Positions 56,689-64,000 of a stretch of DNA of 64,000 bases are shown piece after piece. Position 1 is the first letter of the stretch, and each line of letters begins with the position of its first letter. A program made the position numbers and the translations under genes. The notes under the pieces were generated by a model, which did not search any database, was not told the DNA's origin, and saw only the letters and a program-made list of their open reading frames with translations. The DNA is taken from the NCBI RefSeq assembly GCF_003350295.1, contig NZ_QLYY01000018.1, positions 310 to 64,309 on the forward strand. The letters are read 5' to 3'. Source of the stretch: Vibrio tetraodonis (GTDB lineage: Bacteria; Pseudomonadota; Gammaproteobacteria; Enterobacterales; Vibrionaceae).

Positions 56689-57282
56689 ATGATGACTAGC
56701 TATGCACTTCTAGTTTCTTTGGGAATCATGAGCCCAGGCCCTGGTTTTGTTCATACTGCCACACATTCAATAAATGGTTCAAAGTGGAGCATCTTTAAAG
56801 TAGTATTCGGTTTAGCTATAGCAAATTTATTTATTTCTACAGTAGGTTCGTTAGGGCTCGGTTCATTTCTATCAGAACCTAGAGTAAGAACAATAATTAC
56901 TATTACTGGCTGTATCTATTTAACATTTGTGGCATATAAACTTCTAGTCTCAAGCCAAAAAAGCCCAACTGATATAAATAAGGAAGCGAGTTTTATATCT
57001 AGTTTTATGATACAAATTTCCAATATTAAAGCGATACTTTTTATCACAAGCGCAGTGACTATAAGTATGAACACAGCTCATCACCTCCAAATGACAATTT
57101 TATTTCCCATAATAACCTTCAGCATCAGTTTTATATGGTATGGTTTTGTCGGGATTATATTTCAAGTACAAAAGTTTAGTGATTTTTTAAAGACCAAAGT
57201 TTGGATTATAAATAAAATAGCATCATTTGTTATTATTTATATGATAATTCAATTGATTAGTAGCGAAACATTGGTTTTTTAA
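56689..57282 (+). CDS. LysE/RhtB-family amino acid exporter
   Basis: Inner-membrane exporter of 197 aa with six hydrophobic helices. The family N-terminal motif is SPGPGFVHTATHSINGSKWS, shifted slightly from the usual SPGPN. Members export lysine, threonine, homoserine or amino-acid-like compounds. It closes the island operon 18 bp after the CoA-transferase-like gene, which points to export of the product. Base use is AT-rich. Confidence 0.85.
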   Translation: MMTSYALLVSLGIMSPGPGFVHTATHSINGSKWSIFKVVFGLAIANLFISTVGSLGLGSFLSEPRVRTIITITGCIYLTFVAYKLLVSSQKSPTDINKEASFISSFMIQISNIKAILFITSAVTISMNTAHHLQMTILFPIITFSISFIWYGFVGIIFQVQKFSDFLKTKVWIINKIASFVIIYMIIQLISSETLVF

Positions 57283-57295
57283 ACGTATAGCAAGT

Positions 57296-57621
57296 GGTTC
57301 TTTCACAAAGTTGATTCATGACGAGCTGACTCATATCCAGAAGCGACTATCCTGCGGGGGCATTAAATCTATCCACCGTGCTCTCGCCCTACATGTCAAA
57401 TTGACACCCCAACGAATGATGATTTAATGATCAATTTCTACTCCACGCTCGAGTTGTATCTATTTAATATCTCGATCACTGAGCTTGTAAACAAGATAGT
57501 AACCAAGGGTTTAGAGAATTACCTCAGAAGGAAGGTGACAACCTTTAAACATTTAGAGTTAGAATAGTAAATGTAAATTGTTAATATTTTAACTTAACGC
57601 TCTAAAGCTTACCACAGAACC
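57296..57621 (-). mobile_element. Decayed IS6-family element, right copy
   Basis: The ends GGTTCTTTCACAAAG (57296-57310) and the reverse complement of GGTTCTGTGGTAAGC (57607-57621) match the IS6 terminal repeat. The 326 bp aligns with the outer parts of the left copy but lacks its catalytic middle of about 250-300 bp. It has the same orientation as the left copy. It lies directly downstream of the LysE-type gene. Confidence 0.82.
57400..57552 (-). pseudogene. IS6-family transposase N-terminal remnant, right copy
   Basis: From 57552 the minus strand reads MFKGCHLPSEVIL, a stop, then YYLVYKLSDRDIK, a stop, and LERGVEIDH with further stops, matching the IS6 transposase N-terminus. The DDE core is deleted. 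It cannot be active. Confidence 0.85.
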
Positions 57622-57757
57622 GCATTATCATCATTCACAAACCAACGACACAAAGTCTAACTAGCTATAGGTTCGATTCACTCTTCATTCCTATCTGCCG
57701 CATTTCTGTTACACTTAGTGCAACATATCCTATCTTTCTGAAATAACAGGAATCCGC

Positions 57758-58456
57758 ATGAAAATTGGCATCATAGGTGCAATGGAGCAAGAAGTTACTC
57801 TTCTTAAGCAAGCAATCACAAACATGACACAAGCATCTAAAGCAGGCTGTACATTTTTCTCAGGTCAACTTGATGGCGTAGATGTGGTTCTTCTCCAGTC
57901 TGGTATTGGCAAAGTTGCTGCTGCAATTGGAACGACGATTCTTCTAGACGAATATCAGCCAGATATTGTAATCAACACAGGCTCCGCTGGAGGCTTTGAT
58001 TCATCCTTGAGCTTAGGCGACGTAGTTATTTCTACAGAGGTTCGCCATCATGATGCCGACGTCACTGCTTTTGGCTACGAAATGGGCCAAATGGCAGGCC
58101 AACCAGCAGCTTTTTCCGCAGACTCGAAATTAATGGATGCAGCAGAGAAAGCTTTGTCTCAAATGGAAGGCAAACATGCTGTTCGCGGGCTCATTTGTAC
58201 AGGTGATACCTTTGTCTGCTCTAGCGAAAAACAAGCCTTTATCCGTCAGCACTTCCCATCTGTGGTCGCTGTAGAAATGGAAGCGTCTGCAATTGCTCAG
58301 GTTTGTCATCAATTCAAAGTACCTTTCGTGGTTGTTCGCGCAATTTCTGATGTTGCAGATAAAGAATCTCCTATGAGTTTTGATGAGTTCCTACCTTTAG
58401 CAGCAAAAAGCTCGTCTGAAATGGTATTTAACATGGTCAATCTGCTCAAGGCATAA
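57758..58456 (+). CDS. mtnN: 5'-methylthioadenosine/S-adenosylhomocysteine nucleosidase
   Basis: Cleaves adenine from MTA and SAH, linking SAM salvage with autoinducer-2 precursor supply. The 232 aa match E. coli Pfs. Key residues are Glu12 in IGAMEQEV, the Glu in [13 protein letters not shown] (about 174) and the Asp in [10 protein letters not shown] (about 197). It starts 136 bp after the right IS6 copy and is followed by cbiB and btuF with small gaps, an order also seen in V. cholerae. Confidence 0.97.
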   Translation: MKIGIIGAMEQEVTLLKQAITNMTQASKAGCTFFSGQLDGVDVVLLQSGIGKVAAAIGTTILLDEYQPDIVINTGSAGGFDSSLSLGDVVISTEVRHHDADVTAFGYEMGQMAGQPAAFSADSKLMDAAEKALSQMEGKHAVRGLICTGDTFVCSSEKQAFIRQHFPSVVAVEMEASAIAQVCHQFKVPFVVVRAISDVADKESPMSFDEFLPLAAKSSSEMVFNMVNLLKA

Positions 58457-58473
58457 TAGTAACGGAAGTGCTG

Positions 58474-59433
58474 ATGAACGTGGAAACTCTCTTTAATCAG
58501 CTCTACTCAAATGGCGCCTTACTCGTATTGTGGGGCGCTTTACTGTTTCATCTTATCCTTCCTTTTCCACGCGAAGCTCACCCAGCGATTCTATGGCATA
58601 AATTTGCAGAGCAGCTCGCTGATAAGGTCAATACTAACTCAAGTTATTCACAAAGCATGGTATCTGGTACGTTAGCAATGCTACTTATGACTCTCCCCAT
58701 GCTTGCTCTTCTTATCGCACTTAAGCCACTGGTATGGCAAGCCCAATTATTTGATTTGGCTCTGCTGCTACTCGCAATTGATTGGCGCAATACCGATAAA
58801 TTCACCAACCAATTTGTGCTGGCTTTGGCAAGAGAAGATAAAGAACATGCCAAAATGCTTCTGACTCCGATCGTTAATCGTTCTACTCGGTCATTGTCAT
58901 TAATGGGGTTGGGTAAAGCAGGAGCAGAAACCCTTATCATGTCTTATGGAAGAAATGTTGTTGCGGTACTTTTTTGGTATGCGTTAGCCGGAGGTATAGG
59001 CGCTTTTCTTTATCGTATGACCGTTGAGCTAGCCAGAGCCTGGTCTCCATCACGTAAACGGTTTTCTCCTTTTGGCGTTCCTGTTATTCGTTTGGTTGCC
59101 ATCTTAGATTATGTTCCACTGCGCCTTTTTGCTCTGATGATCGCTATTGGTGGAAGAACTCGAGAGGTCTTTGCCCTTCTCAAATCACAAGCAAACACAT
59201 GGCCACTACCAGGCCCTGCGTGGTTACTTGTTTCCGTCGGAGCAAAACAACAGCTCTCTTTAGGTGGCCCTGCAATGTACGATGGAAGTAAAGCGGTTCG
59301 GAGTAAACTTGGCGGCAGGATTGCTCCGTCTGCGATTCATATTGCTCAAGTGCAACGTTTGCTCGCATGGCGAATGTTTGCTTGGATAGTACTGCAAAGC
59401 GTTATCATGGTCGCCATATATCAAGGAATTTAA
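58474..59433 (+). CDS. Adenosylcobinamide-phosphate synthase CbiB/CobD family
   Basis: Membrane protein of 319 aa related to CbiB/CobD, which attaches aminopropanol (phosphate) to cobyric acid. Hydrophobic segments lie near 12-30, 60-85 and 160-185; GRNVVAVLFWYALAGGIGAF and PSAIHIAQVQRLL resemble the family. Start at ATG 58474, six bases after CGGAAG; a GTG two codons upstream is in frame. It sits between mtnN and btuF; the gene pair suggests cobinamide salvage. Confidence 0.8.
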   Translation: MNVETLFNQLYSNGALLVLWGALLFHLILPFPREAHPAILWHKFAEQLADKVNTNSSYSQSMVSGTLAMLLMTLPMLALLIALKPLVWQAQLFDLALLLLAIDWRNTDKFTNQFVLALAREDKEHAKMLLTPIVNRSTRSLSLMGLGKAGAETLIMSYGRNVVAVLFWYALAGGIGAFLYRMTVELARAWSPSRKRFSPFGVPVIRLVAILDYVPLRLFALMIAIGGRTREVFALLKSQANTWPLPGPAWLLVSVGAKQQLSLGGPAMYDGSKAVRSKLGGRIAPSAIHIAQVQRLLAWRMFAWIVLQSVIMVAIYQGI

Positions 59434-60249
59434 ATGCTGTTTCAGCGCCTAATTTTATTATTCATTCTTTTCACGACAAATTTATTCGCAGCACCCGTTG
59501 AACGCGTAATAAGTTTGGCTCCTCACATCACAGAGCTATTATACGCTGCGGGCCTTGGAGATAAACTGGTTGCTGTAAGTGAATACAGCGATTACCCACC
59601 ACAGGCAAAGCAGATTGAAACTGTATCAAATCATCAAGGCCTTAAATTAGAACGCATTATTACGCTTAAACCAGATCTTGTGGTCACCTGGCCAGGAGGT
59701 AATCCAGCTAAAGAAATAGACAAACTTAAAGCATTTAATATCAATATTTACCCTATTAATATCCAGTCGCTAGAAGATATTGCCAATTACCTTGAAAAAC
59801 TCAGTTTATACGCCCCTGATCCTGATATTGGCCAGCAGGCTGCAAAAAGCTTTAGGCAGCAGCTGTCCGAGATGAGACAAAAATACCAAGTGGACACTCC
59901 TATTCGCTATTTCTATCAACTGAGTGAGCAACCACTTATGACCGTCGCCAAAAATCACTGGCCGAGCGAAGTTTTTTCATTTTGTGGTGGCGTCAATGTA
60001 TTTGAGAATAGCCCTGTTCCATACCCACAAGTGGGTAAAGAGCAGGTTATTTTGAAAAACCCTGATGTGATATTCGCATCACAATCTTCCTCTGCCACCT
60101 CTTTATGGGCAAAGTGGAAGACACAAATGAAAGCGGTGCAAAACCATCATATCTGGTCTATCAATTCAGACTGGCTAAGTAGACCCACACCAAGAACCCT
60201 CAAAGCCATTGAGCAAGTGTGCACTCATTTTGAAACTTTGAAAAAATGA
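59434..60249 (+). CDS. btuF: Vitamin B12 periplasmic binding protein BtuF
   Basis: Periplasmic binding protein that delivers cobalamin to BtuCD. It has a signal peptide (about 1-19, ending LFA-AP), then RVISLAPHITELLYAAGLGDKLV and SEYSDYPPQAKQ, the usual class III start. The 271 aa match the family (E. coli 266). It begins directly after the cbiB stop, so the two are coupled. Confidence 0.93.
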   Translation: MLFQRLILLFILFTTNLFAAPVERVISLAPHITELLYAAGLGDKLVAVSEYSDYPPQAKQIETVSNHQGLKLERIITLKPDLVVTWPGGNPAKEIDKLKAFNINIYPINIQSLEDIANYLEKLSLYAPDPDIGQQAAKSFRQQLSEMRQKYQVDTPIRYFYQLSEQPLMTVAKNHWPSEVFSFCGGVNVFENSPVPYPQVGKEQVILKNPDVIFASQSSSATSLWAKWKTQMKAVQNHHIWSINSDWLSRPTPRTLKAIEQVCTHFETLKK

Positions 60250-60276
60250 GCTGCAGCAGATAAAAAACTCGCATTA

Positions 60277-60305
60277 AAAAGGTCACCGAAGTGACCTTTT
60301 CTTTT
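60277..60305. terminator. btuF/thrC terminator
   Basis: AAAAAGGTCAC and GTGACCTTTT close a 4 nt loop with A and T runs on both sides, between the convergent btuF and thrC. It should work in both directions. Confidence 0.9.
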
Positions 60306-60309
60306 TACA

Positions 60310-61596
60310 TTATTGCTTTGTCACATGATACAAAACATCTTTAAGCAATTCAAAGTCATTTGCTAAATCTTCTGAGAGTAGCTCCATTGCGGCATGTTTT
60401 GCTAATGGACCTGGAAGGTCAATATCTGTTCCCAAGATATCATCAACCACTTCCTTAAACTTAGCTGGGTGCGCCGTGCATAAGAAAAGCCCTGTTTCGC
60501 CTTCTTGTAACTGCTCACTCAGCACGCGGTAAGCTATTGCACCGTGAGGTTCGCAAAGATAGCCTTTCTCATAAAGCTCTTGTACTGTCTCAGCACTTTG
60601 TGCATCAGTAACGGCCCCTTTACCAAGCGTTGCTAACCCCCACTTTTTAACGCGACAAAGCTCTTCAATACGCGGCCAGTTATTTGGCTGACTCACATCC
60701 ATTGCATTTGATGTGGTAGCAATTGTGGCTTTAGGCTCCCATTGCCCAGTTTCTAGGTATCGAGGCACAGTATCATTGATATTAGTCGCGGCGATAAAAC
60801 GTTTTATCGGTAATCCCAATGCCTTTGCCAAAAGCCCGGCAGTTAAGTTACCGAAGTTACCGCTTGGAACTGACACAACTAGGTTTTCACGCTGCTCTTT
60901 ACTCATTTGTGCAGCGGCTTCAAAGTAATAACAGATTTGCGCCATTAATCGACTGATATTAATTGAGTTTGCAGAGTTCAAACCTATATCATCACGCAGT
61001 TTTGCATCATCGAACGCCTGTTTAACGAGTGCTTGACAGTCATCAAAGTCACCATTAATTGCCACAGTGTGAATATTCTTGCCCAAAGTACAAAATAGCT
61101 TTTCTTGTAATGGGCTAATTTTTCCTTTCGGGTACAAAATGACAACATTGATGTCTTCCATCCCATAAAAAGCATGCGCAACAGCAGCACCAGTATCACC
61201 AGATGTAGCCGTTAAGATAGTGATCTTACCGCCATCTGAGACCGTTGCCAGAGATTGAGCCATAAAACGGCCACCAAAATCTTTAAAAGCAAGTGTAGGG
61301 CCATGAAATAGCTCCAATGCATAAACATCATCGCTTACACCCTTAATCGGTGCTGGGAACTGAAAAGCAGCATCAACCATGGCATTAACTGTTTCTTGAG
61401 ATAGCTCATCACCAATCAACGCAGACAGTATCTTAGTACTACGAGATATGAAATCTTCAGCTAATAACGAATCAATATCATCAAACGTTGGTAATTCTTG
61501 AGGAAAAAATAAGCCTTGATTACGCCCCAAGCCTTGACGAACAGCTTGAGCAAAAGAGACTTTCTGATCATTTTCTTTAATATTGTAAAGCTTCAT
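60310..61596 (-). CDS. thrC: Threonine synthase
   Basis: PLP enzyme turning O-phosphohomoserine into threonine. The PLP Lys lies in [13 protein letters not shown] (near 107), with [15 protein letters not shown] and [12 protein letters not shown] as further family motifs. The 428 aa match E. coli ThrC (428). Its start overlaps the thrB stop by four bases (ATGA), the usual thrABC coupling. Confidence 0.97.
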   Translation of the reverse strand: MKLYNIKENDQKVSFAQAVRQGLGRNQGLFFPQELPTFDDIDSLLAEDFISRSTKILSALIGDELSQETVNAMVDAAFQFPAPIKGVSDDVYALELFHGPTLAFKDFGGRFMAQSLATVSDGGKITILTATSGDTGAAVAHAFYGMEDINVVILYPKGKISPLQEKLFCTLGKNIHTVAINGDFDDCQALVKQAFDDAKLRDDIGLNSANSINISRLMAQICYYFEAAAQMSKEQRENLVVSVPSGNFGNLTAGLLAKALGLPIKRFIAATNINDTVPRYLETGQWEPKATIATTSNAMDVSQPNNWPRIEELCRVKKWGLATLGKGAVTDAQSAETVQELYEKGYLCEPHGAIAYRVLSEQLQEGETGLFLCTAHPAKFKEVVDDILGTDIDLPGPLAKHAAMELLSEDLANDFELLKDVLYHVTKQ

Positions 61597-62561
61597 AGCT
61601 CACTTCCTGTAACTTTGGATCCCTGCTTGTCTAGCTGACAAATATGAACGAATCCTTCTTTATTTTGTACGTAATTTTGTTCTAGCCACCGAGCCACTCG
61701 CTCGGCAACATCTTTGTCTTTACAAACACTAAACAGTGTCGGGCCACTGCCTGATATACCTGTTGCTAAAGCTCCCGCTGTCGCAGCATACTGCCTCGCC
61801 TGAGAAAAGTTTGGTAATAACTTTTCTCGATATGGCTCAGCGACAACATCTTTCATCATTTTTACCGCCAGCTCTGGCTGATTCGAATGACAAGCATGAA
61901 CAAACCCTGCCAAATGGCGACCATGAGCAATAATATCTTGACGACGATATTGAGATGGTAAAATTTCACGAGCTTCGGCGGTTGAAACTTTAATACCTGG
62001 GTAAGCCATGACCCAATACCAGTTATCAAAACAAGGAACTTCTTGACTGATAATACCAAGCTCTTCCAACATTAACTGCACACCACCTAAGAAGCATGGA
62101 GCGACATTATCATAGTGGACTCCACCAGATATCTTCCCTTCCATTTCTCCCATCAGTGCAAGCAACTGTGTCTTATCGAGTGGATTACCATGAAATTGAT
62201 TTAGCGCATCTAAAGCTGCGACTATTGAGCAAGCGCTAGAGCCCAAACCAGAGCCAATCGGCATATTTTTCTCAAGGGTCATCTCTATAGGCTGTAAAGC
62301 AACGCCTTTTTTATCCAGCTCTCTAGCAAACACCTGCCAGCAGTCGTAAACAATATTTTCTTTAGGGTCGGTTGGCAATTTTGAAACAAAATCCCCAGCT
62401 GTTAATAGGCTAAAAGGCTCATCACCGGCCTTTATCATAACTCGATCGCCCAGCAATGTGCCGTCAATGGGAGAAACAGCTGCACCCAGGACATCAAAGC
62501 CAACACTAACATTACCAATCGACGCAGGAGCGTAGACAACGACATCCATACCATTACTCAT
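61593..62561 (-). CDS. thrB: Homoserine kinase
   Basis: GHMP-family kinase phosphorylating homoserine. [20 protein letters not shown] is the start of the family, [17 protein letters not shown] the ATP loop, and [13 protein letters not shown] the C-terminal motif. The frame begins MSNGMDVVV (322 aa); the second Met (62549) is possible, as homologues start near it. It lies four bases after thrA. Confidence 0.96.
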   Translation of the reverse strand: MSNGMDVVVYAPASIGNVSVGFDVLGAAVSPIDGTLLGDRVMIKAGDEPFSLLTAGDFVSKLPTDPKENIVYDCWQVFARELDKKGVALQPIEMTLEKNMPIGSGLGSSACSIVAALDALNQFHGNPLDKTQLLALMGEMEGKISGGVHYDNVAPCFLGGVQLMLEELGIISQEVPCFDNWYWVMAYPGIKVSTAEAREILPSQYRRQDIIAHGRHLAGFVHACHSNQPELAVKMMKDVVAEPYREKLLPNFSQARQYAATAGALATGISGSGPTLFSVCKDKDVAERVARWLEQNYVQNKEGFVHICQLDKQGSKVTGSEL

Positions 62562-62565
62562 TTGG

Positions 62566-64000
62566 TTAAACCCCTAGTTTCCATCCTAATGTGCGCATTA
62601 CATCTGAGAATACACCAGCTGCTGTTACTTCTGTACCCGCTCCGTAACCGCGCAGGACAAGTGGTATTGGCTGATAATAACGACTGTAAAAAGCCAGCGC
62701 ATTTTCACCATCTTTTATCTTAAACATAGGGTCATTGTCATTCACAGCGGAGATACTTACGCGGCACTGACCTACGTCAATTTCTCCTACGTAGCGCAAT
62801 ACTTTGCCCTCTTCAGCCGCTTTAGCTGATAGCTGTTGGAAATAGGCATCAGCTTCAGGTAGCCGAGCCATAAATTCTTCAACATTGCCTGAATCATCAA
62901 AACTAGGCGGCAGTGCTTTTTCTACAATGACATCTTCAAGTTCTAGATTCATTCCAGCTTCGCGAGCCAGAATCAACAGTTTACGGGCAACATCCATACC
63001 AGAAAGATCATCTCGAGGATCGGGTTCAGTAAAGCCGTTTTCTTTCGCTATGTTTGTTGCCTGGCTCAATGTCATACCTTCATCTAACTTACCAAAGATG
63101 TATGACAGTGAGCCTGAAAGGATACCACTAAAGCGTTCAAGCTCGTCACCAGCAGAAATAAGATTCTGTAAATTTTCAATCACAGGCAACCCTGCTCCAA
63201 CCGTTGTCTCGTACATCAATTTGCGACGAGAGCCGCGAGCTATTTCACGAAGTTGATGATAATAGGCCATACTCGCCGTATTGGCTTTCTTATTGGGTGT
63301 CACAACATGAAACCCTGCGGCTAGAAAATCAGCATATTGACCCGCAATCACCTCTGATGAAGTGCAATCGACCAAAACAGGATTAATAATATGGTTACGT
63401 TGTACCAATGAAGTAAGACGGGCAAGGCTAAATTCTTCGCTGGCATCTTTGATGCGATCTCGCCAGTGTTCTAATGGTAAACCTTGGCTATCAAGCAGTA
63501 AGCCTTTACTGTTGGCTAAACCACAAACTCTTATCACTATACCTTTTTCCGCTAACTTAGCTTGCTGACGCTGAATTTGATCAACCAATTCACCTCCAAC
63601 ACCTCCCACACCGACAACAAACACATCTAGGAAATGTTTAGAATTGAACAAATTTTCATGACACGCCTTAATCGCTTCTGAAATTTTATCCTCTGGTATC
63701 ACTGCAGAGATAGCGCGCTCTGAGGAGCCCTGAGCAATAGCGACAATGTTGACATTCACTTCAGCTAATGAAGAAAAGAACTGTGACGCAACCCCTTTCG
63801 ATGTGCGCATTCCGTCGCCTACCAAAGTCACAATGGCAACGTTATCGATAAAATCAACAGGCTCAAGTAAGTCGTCTTTAAGTTCCAACTCAAATGCATC
63901 GTTGAGCGCTTGCTCTGCCATCGCTTTATCGGCAGATTCAATACAAAAGCTGATGCTATATTCCGAGGAAGACTGGGTGATTAAAACAATCGATACGCCC
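62566..64000 (-). CDS. thrA: Aspartokinase I / homoserine dehydrogenase I, C-terminal part
   Basis: Bifunctional enzyme of threonine synthesis, cut by the right window edge; about 478 codons are present of some 820. The visible part begins in the ACT regulatory region ([20 protein letters not shown]) and contains the homoserine dehydrogenase with [17 protein letters not shown] as NADPH loop and GLANSKG, and [14 protein letters not shown]. The first in-frame ATG at 63921 is internal and not the start. It leads thrABC; the attenuator lies outside the window. Confidence 0.96.
   Translation of the reverse strand, partial: GVSIVLITQSSSEYSISFCIESADKAMAEQALNDAFELELKDDLLEPVDFIDNVAIVTLVGDGMRTSKGVASQFFSSLAEVNVNIVAIAQGSSERAISAVIPEDKISEAIKACHENLFNSKHFLDVFVVGVGGVGGELVDQIQRQQAKLAEKGIVIRVCGLANSKGLLLDSQGLPLEHWRDRIKDASEEFSLARLTSLVQRNHIINPVLVDCTSSEVIAGQYADFLAAGFHVVTPNKKANTASMAYYHQLREIARGSRRKLMYETTVGAGLPVIENLQNLISAGDELERFSGILSGSLSYIFGKLDEGMTLSQATNIAKENGFTEPDPRDDLSGMDVARKLLILAREAGMNLELEDVIVEKALPPSFDDSGNVEEFMARLPEADAYFQQLSAKAAEEGKVLRYVGEIDVGQCRVSISAVNDNDPMFKIKDGENALAFYSRYYQPIPLVLRGYGAGTEVTAAGVFSDVMRTLGWKLGV

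Larger units (their letters stand above)
51949..57621. mobile_element. IS6-bracketed island (decayed pseudo-compound transposon)
   Basis: Two IS6-family remnants in the same orientation (51949-52506 and 57296-57621) enclose about 4.8 kb of AT-rich DNA with a four-gene operon. IS6 elements move DNA by making directly repeated copies, so this layout fits a pseudo-compound transposon. It sits between rpsO and mtnN, where truB is expected upstream of rpsO. The interior genes look intact. Confidence 0.7.

Noticed and set aside
51949..57621. Active composite transposon with target duplications
   Set aside because: Both transposases carry stops and deletions, and the 8 bp next to the outer ends (TCACTTTC and GCATTATC) do not match; only a decayed structure is claimed.

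Overview
The window reads as a stretch of a Vibrio chromosome (Vibrionaceae, Gammaproteobacteria). The evidence is the 5' end of a 16S rRNA gene, moderate GC, and long runs in the gene order I recall for V. cholerae chromosome 1: pheA-nspS-mbaA-yjjX-trpR-slt-ettA-pilZ-tyrA-aroF, then cstA-ispH-fkpB-lspA-ileS-ribF-murJ-rpsT-hlyU-nhaR-nptA-thyA-lgt-ptsP-rppH-mutH, then vpsR, nlpI, pnp, rpsO. No tools were used; all family calls come from reading motifs and lengths.

Layout. 1-550: start of an rRNA operon (minus strand) with two growth-type promoters and a boxA, preceded by the clpB terminator. 550-5800: clpB behind a sigma-32 promoter, rluD-pgeF, and divergent bamD. 5800-11920: raiA with a CRP-like site, pheA behind a phenylalanine leader peptide/attenuator, then the norspermidine-sensing pair nspS-mbaA and yjjX. 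11900-19420: trpR, slt, ettA, a PilZ protein and the TyrR-box-preceded aroF-tyrA operon. 19420-24900: peptidoglycan recycling (nagZ, anmK-murQ), a small lipoprotein and a CstA-type transporter. 24900-32500: ribF-ileS-lspA-fkpB-ispH and murJ. 32700-42600: rpsT, hlyU, nhaR, nptA, the rppH-ptsP-tauE-like-lgt-thyA operon, and mutH. The rppH-mutH gap carries a cluster of DnaA boxes like E. coli DARS2. 42570-49000: a small conserved gene, tas, a DUF1127 gene preceded by an unannotated 38-residue ORF, the biofilm regulator vpsR, a MATE transporter and nlpI. 49000-51950: pnp and rpsO.

The accessory part is 51949-57621. Two decayed IS6-family elements in the same orientation bracket an AT-rich four-gene operon: a CysK-like PLP enzyme, a YdhS-like FAD/NAD(P) protein, a CoA-transferase-like protein and a LysE-type exporter. 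The operon has a near-consensus promoter with an overlapping inverted repeat. I do not recognise this combination; it looks like a pathway that makes or modifies an amino-acid-derived metabolite and exports it, and it is the best candidate here for an undescribed system. The left IS copy lies where truB would be expected, so the usual truB-rpsO linkage is broken. Beyond the right copy the window continues with mtnN-cbiB-btuF and thrABC, with thrA cut by the window end.

The window is rich in c-di-GMP and biofilm functions: nspS-mbaA (polyamine-controlled c-di-GMP turnover), a PilZ protein, and vpsR (a c-di-GMP-responsive activator in V. cholerae). It also holds aromatic amino acid control (pheL attenuator, TyrR boxes, trpR) and envelope or translation maintenance genes.
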